Below are positions 35,460 to 43,397 of a DNA stretch of 64,000 bases, one piece after another. How positions within the stretch are numbered: the first letter of the stretch is position 1; each line of letters begins with the position of its first letter. The notes under the pieces are model-generated. The model searched no databases, was not told the origin of the DNA, and was given only the letters and a program-made list of their open reading frames with translations. Where the stretch lies: NCBI RefSeq assembly GCF_013004105.1, contig NZ_CP053085.1, forward strand, positions 4,216,001-4,280,000, given 5' to 3'. Source of the stretch: Gemmatimonas groenlandica. GTDB taxonomy: Bacteria > Gemmatimonadota > Gemmatimonadetes > Gemmatimonadales > Gemmatimonadaceae. The translations under genes were made by a program, and so were the position numbers.

Positions 35460-36916
35460 GCGCCCGACGCGGCGGAGAGCGCGGCGAACAGGGCCTCAGC
35501 GTGCACGATGCTGGGCTTCACGGGAAAGCACGCTTCGAACGGCGTGACCACGCCGTTGAAGTTCGTGTAGTGACCGCTTCGTTCGGTCTGCACGCTGATG
35601 GGAATGAACACATCGGCCGCTGCGTTGGCGGCATGCGCGTACGAATCGAGGCGGATCACCTTCGCCCCCGACGGGACCAACGCGCTGTCGAAGCCTTCAC
35701 CCCACACCAGCACCACGTCGCTATCGGCCGACAGGGCATCACTCACGCGCTCGGGAAGCGCCGAATACAGCGCAAGCGCCGCCTTGCGATTGGGATTCTT
35801 GTCGGGCTTGATGAGTAGATGATCCTCGAGCACTTCGCCGGGGAGCGGCAGGTGATCGGCCTTCACGAAGCCCGGCACCGTGGTGCCGAACGCAGTATGG
35901 AACGCCGTCAACTCCTCGTTTGACCCCCAGCTCGACACGATCGCCACCGGCTTGCGTGCTGCGGCAATCAGCTGCTTCGCGGCGGCGATCGCGACACCCA
36001 ACTCCACCGGCGCGCCGTGCTGCATCGACTGCTCCGCGCGCGGTCGTTCGAACAGATGCGCGAGATCACGGGCTTTATTGCAGACCCAGAGGCCGTTCAC
36101 CTCGGGATTCTCGTGCGGTGTGACTCGATCGATCGTCGTATTCAACCGCGGATCGAGCGCGTTCAGCTTCCACTCGTGCTTGCGGTGCCACACATCGATG
36201 CTGCAGCCGCGCTCGCACCCTGGGCACACCGACGGCGTGGCCTGCAGGTACCACACGCGCGCATGATTCATCAGCTCGGTGGACAGCAGCGCACCCACCG
36301 GGCAGAGGTCGATCACGTTGTCGGAGTAGACGTCGAGGTTGAAGTCGGCGTCCTCGGCGGGACGGATCAGCGCATGATCGCCGCGGTTCACGGCGCCAAG
36401 CGCCTTCGAGCCCGACACTTCGTTTGTGAAGCGGACGCAGAGCGTGCACATGATGCACCGCTCGTTGTCCAGCATGATGCGATCGGACAGCGGGAAGAAC
36501 TTCGTGGCGTGCGTTTTCGGATCGCGCGACTTCGACGCAGCGCCGTTCAACTCGTAGTGATAATCCTGCAGCAGACACTCACCCGACTTGTTGCAGACGC
36601 CACAATCAACCGGGTGGTTGAGCGTGATGAACTGCATTGTATCCTGATTGAGCGTCTTGATCTTCTCCGACTTGGTCAGGACGCGCATGCCGGCGGTGAC
36701 GGGCATGTTGCAGGCGATATCGAACCACGGGTCGCCCGAGTCTTGCTCGATCTCCACCATGCAGATGCGGCAGTTGCCGGGCACCGACAACTGCGGATGC
36801 CAGCAGAAGTGCGGGATCTCCACGCCGTTGGCACGCGCCGCCTGAATCACGGTTTGCCCGTCTTCCGCCTGCATCGGTACGCCATCGATGGCGAAGTCGA
36901 GCATCTTCTTGCTCAC
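35456..36916 (-). CDS. nuoG: NADH-quinone oxidoreductase subunit G (short form)
   Basis: This 486-residue subunit is much shorter than the 700-900 residues usual for NuoG. The N-terminal iron-sulfur part is intact: a [2Fe-2S] site (FCWHPQLSVPGNCRICMVEI and the distal cysteine), the His-Cys cluster (HPVDCGVCNKSGECLLQDYHY), a [4Fe-4S] site (CIMCTLCVRF with later CPVGALL), and a further CPGCERGC set. The molybdopterin-oxidoreductase-like domain is reduced to about 190 residues (VAIVSSWGSNEEL onward). Electron transfer should therefore be preserved while the structural C-terminal domain is trimmed. The start overlaps nuoF by four bases. Confidence 0.93.
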   Translation of the reverse strand: MSKKMLDFAIDGVPMQAEDGQTVIQAARANGVEIPHFCWHPQLSVPGNCRICMVEIEQDSGDPWFDIACNMPVTAGMRVLTKSEKIKTLNQDTMQFITLNHPVDCGVCNKSGECLLQDYHYELNGAASKSRDPKTHATKFFPLSDRIMLDNERCIMCTLCVRFTNEVSGSKALGAVNRGDHALIRPAEDADFNLDVYSDNVIDLCPVGALLSTELMNHARVWYLQATPSVCPGCERGCSIDVWHRKHEWKLNALDPRLNTTIDRVTPHENPEVNGLWVCNKARDLAHLFERPRAEQSMQHGAPVELGVAIAAAKQLIAAARKPVAIVSSWGSNEELTAFHTAFGTTVPGFVKADHLPLPGEVLEDHLLIKPDKNPNRKAALALYSALPERVSDALSADSDVVLVWGEGFDSALVPSGAKVIRLDSYAHAANAAADVFIPISVQTERSGHYTNFNGVVTPFEACFPVKPSIVHAEALFAALSAASGA

Positions 36917-38241
36917 GAGGCGGCTCCGACCAGCGCATTCGCGAATGGAGACGTCGCGAACGGGTCTTCCACGGTCAGGTTGCCGTCATACATGGAGCGT
37001 CCGTTCGTGATGTAGTACTCGAACTCCTCACGGTAGTGATCGAGGATGGCCGAACAGGCGTAACCCGCCGAGTCACCGAGACTGCAGATGGTGGTGCCGT
37101 CGTTCGCCTCGGAGATCTTGTAGAGCTGGTCGATGTCCTCGGGGCGTCCACCGCCGGCCACGATGCGATTCAGGATGCGCTCCATCCAGCCCATACCCTG
37201 ACGGCACGGTGTGCACTGCCCGCACGACTCGTGGTGGTAGAAGCGCTGAATGACCGCCGCCAGACGCACCATGCAGGTGCCTTCGGCGATCGCGATCATG
37301 CCTCCCGAGCCAACCTGCGAACCCGCCGCCACCGCCGAGTTGTGATCGAGCGTGACGCCTTCGATCGCGCTCGCGCTGAGCAGCTTGGTGGACACGCCGC
37401 CCGGAATGATGCACTTGAGCGCCTTCCCGTTCTGCATGCCACCGCAATCCTCGTAGATGAACTTCGTCCACGAGTATCCGTACTCGACCTCGTAGACGCC
37501 CGGCTTCGCGATATGGCCGGAAATCGAGATCATCTGCGTGCCCGGGCTCTTGGCCGTGCCCACCTTCCTGAACTCCGCCGAACCGAGGCGGAGGATCACC
37601 GGCACGTTCGCCAGCGTTTCCACGTTGTTCACGACCGTGGGCTTCTGGTACAGCCCCTTCACCGTGAGACGCGGCGGACGATTGCGCGGCCAGCCCTTCT
37701 TGCCTTCGAGCGACGCCAGCATGGCCGACGCCTCGCCGCACACATACGAGCCGGCACCGCGATACAGCACCACGTCGAGCGAATAGCCGGTGCCGAGGAT
37801 ATTCTCGCCCAGCAGTCCGGCCGCGTACGCCTCTTCGATGGACTCGGCCATGCGACGATGCGCCAGATCGAATTCGCCGCGAATGTAGATGAAGGCGTGA
37901 CGTCCCTCCAGCGCGTACGAGCCGATGATCAGCCCTTCGAGCGCCATGTGCGGCACGCACTCCATGAGCCAGCGATCCTTGAAGGTGCCCGGCTCGCCTT
38001 CGTCGGCATTCATGCAGACGTAGTGCGGCTCGCCGTCACCCAGCTTGACCACGCCCCACTTGCGACCGGCCGGGAAGGCGGCGCCGCCGTGGCCCAACAG
38101 GCCCGCTGCCGCGACTTCCTTGGTCACGTCAGTCGGCGTCATGCTCAGCGCCTTTTCCAACGCCTGATAGCCGAAGCGCGTGCGATACTCGGCGAGCGTG
38201 TGCGACGTGTCGGTAACGGGGAAGTTCATGAAGAATTTCAC
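36913..38241 (-). CDS. nuoF: NADH-quinone oxidoreductase subunit F
   Basis: This 442-residue subunit holds the NADH/FMN site and cluster N3. Motifs are GLLGHGGAAFPAGRKW for FMN/NADH binding, NADEGEPGTFKDR, GAGSYVCGE, and ESCGQCTPCRQGMGW followed downstream by SLGDSAG, which together contribute the [4Fe-4S] cysteines. It oxidises NADH and passes electrons to NuoE and NuoG. It overlaps nuoE by four bases upstream and nuoG by four downstream. Confidence 0.96.
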   Translation of the reverse strand: MKFFMNFPVTDTSHTLAEYRTRFGYQALEKALSMTPTDVTKEVAAAGLLGHGGAAFPAGRKWGVVKLGDGEPHYVCMNADEGEPGTFKDRWLMECVPHMALEGLIIGSYALEGRHAFIYIRGEFDLAHRRMAESIEEAYAAGLLGENILGTGYSLDVVLYRGAGSYVCGEASAMLASLEGKKGWPRNRPPRLTVKGLYQKPTVVNNVETLANVPVILRLGSAEFRKVGTAKSPGTQMISISGHIAKPGVYEVEYGYSWTKFIYEDCGGMQNGKALKCIIPGGVSTKLLSASAIEGVTLDHNSAVAAGSQVGSGGMIAIAEGTCMVRLAAVIQRFYHHESCGQCTPCRQGMGWMERILNRIVAGGGRPEDIDQLYKISEANDGTTICSLGDSAGYACSAILDHYREEFEYYITNGRSMYDGNLTVEDPFATSPFANALVGAAS

Positions 38242-38732
38242 GATGTCCCCCTCAACTCAGTAAGCAACGCGTCGACCGACGCCGGCGTCAGATTCTCGTA
38301 GAAGGCATCGCCCACCATCATCATCGGTGCCGTGCCGCACGACGCCAGGCATTCCACCGTGGTCAGCGTGAACTGCCCGTCGGCGGAGGTCTCGCCCGGC
38401 TTGATGCCGAGTCGTCCGCACAGATGCTTCACCAACCCTTCCGCGCCGCGCAGCGAACAGCTCACGTTGTGGCACACCTGGATGTGGTGCGTGCCCAGCG
38501 GCACGCGCGTGAACTGCGTGTAGAAGGCGACAACTTCATCGATCTGCGTGCGCGGCACACCGAGGTACGCGGTGAGATCGGAGATATCTTCGTCGGCGAT
38601 GTAGCCGCGCTCTTCTTGAATGCGACGGAGCGCGGGAATCGAGAGCGAACCGTCGAAGCCGGCCGGATAGCGGCGCTTCCACTGTTCGAACTCGGGGATC
38701 AGACGTTGTACGAGACCGGTCATCGGTCGCAC
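38238..38732 (-). CDS. nuoE: NADH-quinone oxidoreductase subunit E
   Basis: This 164-residue thioredoxin-fold subunit has a [2Fe-2S] cluster (N1a). The four ligands lie in QVCHNVSC and ECLASCGTAP. The N-terminal helical bundle RIQEERGYIADEDISDLTAYLG is typical. The listed start at 38732 overlaps nuoD by 13 bases. An ATG at 38723 three codons further is also possible. Confidence 0.95.
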   Translation of the reverse strand: MRPMTGLVQRLIPEFEQWKRRYPAGFDGSLSIPALRRIQEERGYIADEDISDLTAYLGVPRTQIDEVVAFYTQFTRVPLGTHHIQVCHNVSCSLRGAEGLVKHLCGRLGIKPGETSADGQFTLTTVECLASCGTAPMMMVGDAFYENLTPASVDALLTELRGTS

Positions 38733-39937
38733 TCCCCACCGATCATGTTCACGGAGCCGAACGTCGTGACGATGTCGGCGAGTTGATAGCCATCGAGCAT
38801 GCGGTGGACGCCACCCATATGCACGAAGCTGGGCGACCGTACATGCACTTTGTGCGGCGTGCCGCCACCGGTGCTCACGAGGAAGAATCCGAGCTCTCCG
38901 TTGGGCGCTTCGTGCGCCAGATAGATCTCGCCCGCCGGCACCGACGGGCCTTCCATGACGAGCTTGAAGTGGTTGATCAACGATTCAATCTCGTTGTACA
39001 CGAGCGTCTTCTCGGGAAACACGCAACGGCGATCGTCCAAGTTGATCGGACCTTCGGGCATCATGTCCATGAGCTGACGGATCATGTACACCGACTCGTC
39101 CATCTCGCGCATGCGCACGTAGTACCGATCGTAGTTGTCGCCGTTGATTCCGACCGGTACGTCGAAGTCGAGCTCGGCGTACGCCAGATACGGCGTGTCC
39201 TTTCGCAGGTCGCGCGGCACGCCGGTACTGCGCAGGATCACGCCGGTGAAGCCCCAGTGCAGCGCGTCGGCGGTGCTGATCGTGCCTACGTTGCGCAACC
39301 GGTCGATGAAGATGCGATTGCGATCGACCAGGCCGTGCACACGCTCGATATACGTCTCGTACTCGGCCAGGATCTCGTGCAGGCGCGCGAACCAGCCATC
39401 GGGCACGTCGTTGGCGAGTCCGCCGATGCGGCCGTACGAGTACGTTACGCGCGCACCGGTGAGCGCGGCGAGATGCTCGTACATGAAGTCGCGCACCGTG
39501 ACGAGATACAGGAACGCCGTCATGGCGCCAAGCTCCATGAGACTCGCCGCCACGCACGTGAGGTGGTCGGTGATGCGTGAGTACTCGGAGAGGAGCGTGC
39601 GCAGGTACTTCGTACGCGGCGTGATCTCGATACCCATCATCTGTTCCACGGCATCGCAATACGCGAAGTCGTTGATCAGCGCCGAGCAGTAGTTCAGGCG
39701 GTCGACGTACGGAATGAGATTGTGCCAGGTGTGATCCTCGCACTCTTTCTCGAACCCGCGATGCAGATAGCCGCAGTGCACGTCGGTGCGAAGCACCTTC
39801 TCGCCATCGAGCTCGGCGATGATCTGCACCGTGCCGTGCGTCGCGGGGTGCGACGGTCCGATGTTGACGATGACGGTGTCGTCGCGCTCGTGTGTGGTGA
39901 AGGCGGAGCGGACCGGATTCGGGATGCTAGCGGACAA
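38720..39937 (-). CDS. nuoD: NADH-quinone oxidoreductase subunit D
   Basis: This is the 405-residue 49-kDa-type subunit that lines the quinone site. It has NIGPSHPATHGTVQ with the quinone-interacting histidine, DVHCGYLHRGFEK, the DRLNYCSAL stretch, and the C-terminal ADIVTTFGSVNMIGGECDR. It is a stand-alone NuoD, not a fused NuoCD. It overlaps nuoC by 11 bases upstream. Confidence 0.96.
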   Translation of the reverse strand: MSASIPNPVRSAFTTHERDDTVIVNIGPSHPATHGTVQIIAELDGEKVLRTDVHCGYLHRGFEKECEDHTWHNLIPYVDRLNYCSALINDFAYCDAVEQMMGIEITPRTKYLRTLLSEYSRITDHLTCVAASLMELGAMTAFLYLVTVRDFMYEHLAALTGARVTYSYGRIGGLANDVPDGWFARLHEILAEYETYIERVHGLVDRNRIFIDRLRNVGTISTADALHWGFTGVILRSTGVPRDLRKDTPYLAYAELDFDVPVGINGDNYDRYYVRMREMDESVYMIRQLMDMMPEGPINLDDRRCVFPEKTLVYNEIESLINHFKLVMEGPSVPAGEIYLAHEAPNGELGFFLVSTGGGTPHKVHVRSPSFVHMGGVHRMLDGYQLADIVTTFGSVNMIGGECDR

Positions 39938-40427
39938 GGGTACCCTGCGGCGGACGGTAGGGGACCAGCGGCTGCTCCAGCTGCTTGGGGTAGTCTTTGC
40001 GCAGCGGATGTCCCGAAAAACCTTCGTACAGCAGAATGGGGCGCAGGTCGTCGTTGCCGCGGAACACGATGCCGTACATGTCGTGGCACTCGCGCTCCAT
40101 GTACCCGGCCGATCCGAACAGCGACGTCAGCGTGTCCACGGTGGGATCGCTTGCACTCACGCGCGTTTTCAGCCGGACGCGCACCTTGTGCGTCGTCGAG
40201 TAGAAGTGGTGCACGACCTCGAAACGGAGCGCGTCGTCGGGCCAATCGATGGCGGTGACGTCGAGAAAGAGGTCGAACGCGAACTGCGACTTCAGGCGTT
40301 CGGCCACCGGCAGCAGTGCCGCCGGCTCGAGGTGCAGTACCAGCACGCCATGCTGCACACCATGCGACTCGATGCCGGTGCTCGGCGCAAACTGCTGCTC
40401 CACGAGATCGAGAAACGGTGTGGTCAC
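39927..40427 (-). CDS. nuoC: NADH-quinone oxidoreductase subunit C
   Basis: This 166-residue 30-kDa-type subunit starts at the GTG at 40427, immediately after the nuoB stop, as no ATG is available in the correct place. Family motifs are FDLFLDVTAIDWPD, VVHHFYSTTHKVRVRLK, and the signature ERECHDMYGIVFRGNDDLRPILLYEGFSGHPLRKDYP (read in parts). It docks NuoD in the peripheral arm. Confidence 0.94.
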   Translation of the reverse strand: MTTPFLDLVEQQFAPSTGIESHGVQHGVLVLHLEPAALLPVAERLKSQFAFDLFLDVTAIDWPDDALRFEVVHHFYSTTHKVRVRLKTRVSASDPTVDTLTSLFGSAGYMERECHDMYGIVFRGNDDLRPILLYEGFSGHPLRKDYPKQLEQPLVPYRPPQGTLVR

Positions 40428-40429
40428 GA

Positions 40430-40993
40430 TCAGAACGACTCGTTCACGATGAGATGCTTGCCGTTGGCGATCTTTTCCTGCAGTTGCATGATGCCATCGA
40501 TCACCATTTCGGGGCGCGGCGGACATCCCGGCACGTACACGTCCACCGGGATGATGCGATCGATGCCGGGCAGCGAGGCGTAATTCTGATAGAAGCCGCC
40601 TGATGTTGCGCACACGCCGAAGGCCATGACCCACTTCGGCTCGCACATCTGCTCGTACACTTTCAGAAGAATCGGCGCCTGCTTCTGCGTGACCGTCCCG
40701 ACCACCATGAGCAGATCGGCTTGACGGGGCGAGAAACGGGGCAGGGCGGCGCCAAAGCGGTCGGTGTCGTAGGCCGAGGCACTCACGGCCATGAACTCCA
40801 TGGCGCAGCAGGCGGTCACGAACGGATACGGGAAGAGCGAGAACTTGCGTGCCCACCCCACCAGTTCGTCCTTCCGCGTGGTGAGATACTCGAACGACGC
40901 GGACTTGGTGTGCGCGGGCGCGTTCACGGACGCGTGCGCTGACGCAGCCGGCGCGCCGAGGGCGTCCACGATGGGAAGCGGTTTGCCGTACAT
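40430..40993 (-). CDS. nuoB: NADH-quinone oxidoreductase subunit B
   Basis: This 187-residue subunit binds cluster N2, the last electron donor to quinone. The ligands are in TACCAMEF (adjacent cysteines), MCEPKWVMAFGVCATSGG and VPGCPPRPE. A non-conserved N-terminal extension of about 40 residues (GAPAASAHASVNAPAHTKSA) precedes the core. The ATG at 40993 lies two bases after the nuoA stop, and the longer open frame upstream is inside nuoA. Confidence 0.95.
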   Translation of the reverse strand: MYGKPLPIVDALGAPAASAHASVNAPAHTKSASFEYLTTRKDELVGWARKFSLFPYPFVTACCAMEFMAVSASAYDTDRFGAALPRFSPRQADLLMVVGTVTQKQAPILLKVYEQMCEPKWVMAFGVCATSGGFYQNYASLPGIDRIIPVDVYVPGCPPRPEMVIDGIMQLQEKIANGKHLIVNESF

Positions 40994-40995
40994 GA

Positions 40996-41361
40996 TTACT
41001 CCGTCACCGCTTCCAGAATGCGCGCCTTGTAGACGTACAGCAGGCTGATGACCAGCAGAAAGATGAACAGCGCCAGCGTGAACATCAGGAACCCCGAGAG
41101 CGGTCGAGCGCCAAGAGCCCAGACGAACAGGAACATCGTCTCGAGGTCGAACAGGATGAAAATGATGGCCACCGCGTAGTACTTGATGGGCACCGCTTTC
41201 ACGTTCACGAAATCCACCGGCGTCGCACCACATTCGAAGGGCTCGAACTTGGTGCTCGTCATCGCCGGCTTGGGGCCGAGCCACGCGTTCAGCGTGAGCA
41301 CCAGCCCCAGAAATCCGACGATCGCCAGCAGATACAGCAGGAAGGTGATGTAAGGGCTCAT
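40996..41361 (-). CDS. nuoA: NADH-quinone oxidoreductase subunit A
   Basis: This 121-residue first subunit of the nuo operon has three transmembrane helices and the loop KFEPFECGATPVDFVNVKAVPIKYY (in parts), which contains the conserved acidic/cysteine residues near the quinone cavity. LFDLETMFLFVWAL is the TM2 signature. The 68-bp gap to the upstream histidine kinase gene on the same strand shows no convincing -35/-10 pair, so transcription may start within or upstream of the kinase gene. Confidence 0.95.
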   Translation of the reverse strand: MSPYITFLLYLLAIVGFLGLVLTLNAWLGPKPAMTSTKFEPFECGATPVDFVNVKAVPIKYYAVAIIFILFDLETMFLFVWALGARPLSGFLMFTLALFIFLLVISLLYVYKARILEAVTE

Positions 41362-41429
41362 CGTACGTGCAAACTAGCGCCTGAGCCTTCTTGATGCCTA
41401 ATTCCGGGCGCGACGGTCCGGCTGAGCCT

Positions 41430-43352
41430 CTACTGAATACTCAGGATCGCCGCGCGCACGGTCGTCAACAGCGAATCCGCCGAGAACGGCTTGGCGAGGA
41501 AGTCGGATGCACCCTCGAGCAGCGCATCCCGGCGACGCTCCGTCGTGGCCAGCCCGCTCATCGCCACGATTCGCATGGTGGCATCGATGGCCCGGATGGT
41601 CCGAATCGCCTCGATCCCGTCCATCACCGGCATCATGAGGTCAGTCAAGACCAACGCGATCTCAGCTTGGTGCGTCGTGAATTGCTGCACCCCTTCCGAG
41701 CCATTGCTGGCCACGTGCACGCGGTAGCCAGCGCGACGGAGCGTGGTCTGCAGGAGGCGACGGATCGAGTCCTCGTCGTCGATGACTAGAATGCACTGGC
41801 CGGCGCCTTGCGGCATCGTCGGCATGGGATCGGGCGTCGGTGCCGCCGATGACTGCGATGCGGGAAGTGACACGCGGAAGATGCTGCCGCTGCCCAGCGA
41901 GCTCTCGACCTGAAAAAATCCGCCGTGGCTGCGCACGATGGCGTGCGAGGTCGAGAGTCCGAGTCCCGAACCCTCGCCGATCCCTTTGGTGGTGAAGAAC
42001 GGGTCGAAGATCTTGTCCAGATGCTCGGTCAGAATACCGTAGCCGGTGTCGCGCACTTCAATCTGTAGGTACGCACCGGGCGGCAGTCCGGGCTCGGGAA
42101 TATCGACGCTGCGGAGGTCCACGTTGCGCGCTGCGATCGTGATCGCTCCTCCGCCCGGCATCGCGTCCTTGGCATTCAGCAGCAAATTGAGCATGACCTG
42201 CTGAATTTGCGTGGAGTCGCCCGCGAAGGTCCACAGGTGTTCCGGGAGTGACGTGTGGATCTGTACGTCGGACATGAGGCGATCGCGCACCAGCCGCAAC
42301 ACATCGCGCATCACGGCCGACATGCTCAGCGTCACGCGCTGGCCCTCCACGCCGCGGGCATACGACAAGACTTGCCGCACCATGTCGGCACCCCGCCGGG
42401 CGCTTGCCTCGATCGTCTCGAGTACCTCGCGCTGCGTGTCGGAGCCCAGTTCGTCCTTGAGCACCTCGATCGAGAGCAGGATCGGCGCGAGCACGTTGTT
42501 CAGGTCGTGGGCAATCCCGCCCGCCAACGTACCGATGCCCTCCATGCGCTGCGCACGGGCCACGCGCGCCTCCAGCAGCCGACGTTCTGCCTCGTCCCGT
42601 TTCTTCTCGGTGATATCACGTACCACGCCGATCACCTGGCGCGTATCGACCTGCGGATGCACGCTCCACGACAACCAGCGATACGAACCGTCTTTGCACC
42701 GATACCGATTTTCGATGTCACGCATGGGCTGTCCGGGAAAGATCTTCTTCCGGTCGGCAAAGACTTTGTCCCGATCGTCGGGGTGAACAAACTCGATCAA
42801 TGGACGACTGGTGAGTTCCTCGGCCGTCCATCCCAGGCATCGCGTCCACGCCGGATTCACATGGGTAAACCAGCCGTCGTAGTTGGCGATGCTGAGCATA
42901 TCGAGCGACAGATCGAAGAACCGATCGCGCTCGACCTGCATGCGCCGGCGTTCGGTGACGTCCTCGGTCATGCGCACGATAAACGCCGGCGTCCCGTCGT
43001 CTTCGCGAATGACCGAGAGGTTGACGCTCCCCCAGACCTCGCGGCCGCTGGCGTGGACGAAGCGCTTCGTGATCACATCGCTGCGGCGCACGCCCGCGAG
43101 CAGCTCGCGCAGCACGCGCGAATCGACCGCCTGATCGTCGGCGTGAATCAACGAGGCAATGGAGCGGCCACACAGGGCAGTTTCGTCGTAGCCGAGGAGA
43201 CGGCAGAAGGCGTCATTCGTCTGGACGATCTGACCGTCGGCATCGGTGATGACCATGCCGATGGCGACGTCGCGGAACGTCTGGCGTAGCGCGTCGGAGC
43301 TTGAAACGGTCACAGGTCCAATCCAGTCGGGCCGGAAAATGCGTGGCAGCAC
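41430..43352 (-). CDS. Soluble hybrid sensor histidine kinase (PAS-PAS-HisKA-HATPase-REC)
   Basis: This 640-residue cytosolic kinase has no membrane helices. Two PAS domains occupy about 20-130 (QIVQTNDAFCRLLGYDE) and 145-250 (DGWFTHVNPAWTRCLGW, with PAC RYRCKDGSYRWLSWSVHP). The phosphoacceptor histidine is His282 in GGIAHDLNNVLAP. ATP-binding boxes are NLLLNAKDA, EVRDTGYGI and GSGLGLS. A receiver domain (about 518-638) carries the acidic residues VIDDED and the phosphoacceptor Asp571 in VLTDLMMP. The architecture resembles the FixL/PAS type of sensor, but no haem- or flavin-binding residue is obvious. It lies 45 bp after copA and just ahead of nuoA, all on the minus strand. No response-regulator gene is adjacent. 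Confidence 0.9.
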   Translation of the reverse strand: MLPRIFRPDWIGPVTVSSSDALRQTFRDVAIGMVITDADGQIVQTNDAFCRLLGYDETALCGRSIASLIHADDQAVDSRVLRELLAGVRRSDVITKRFVHASGREVWGSVNLSVIREDDGTPAFIVRMTEDVTERRRMQVERDRFFDLSLDMLSIANYDGWFTHVNPAWTRCLGWTAEELTSRPLIEFVHPDDRDKVFADRKKIFPGQPMRDIENRYRCKDGSYRWLSWSVHPQVDTRQVIGVVRDITEKKRDEAERRLLEARVARAQRMEGIGTLAGGIAHDLNNVLAPILLSIEVLKDELGSDTQREVLETIEASARRGADMVRQVLSYARGVEGQRVTLSMSAVMRDVLRLVRDRLMSDVQIHTSLPEHLWTFAGDSTQIQQVMLNLLLNAKDAMPGGGAITIAARNVDLRSVDIPEPGLPPGAYLQIEVRDTGYGILTEHLDKIFDPFFTTKGIGEGSGLGLSTSHAIVRSHGGFFQVESSLGSGSIFRVSLPASQSSAAPTPDPMPTMPQGAGQCILVIDDEDSIRRLLQTTLRRAGYRVHVASNGSEGVQQFTTHQAEIALVLTDLMMPVMDGIEAIRTIRAIDATMRIVAMSGLATTERRRDALLEGASDFLAKPFSADSLLTTVRAAILSIQ

Positions 43353-43397
43353 GTCATGGCAGCGCCATGAAGTGTAGACGCCTGTACCGTGCGAAGG

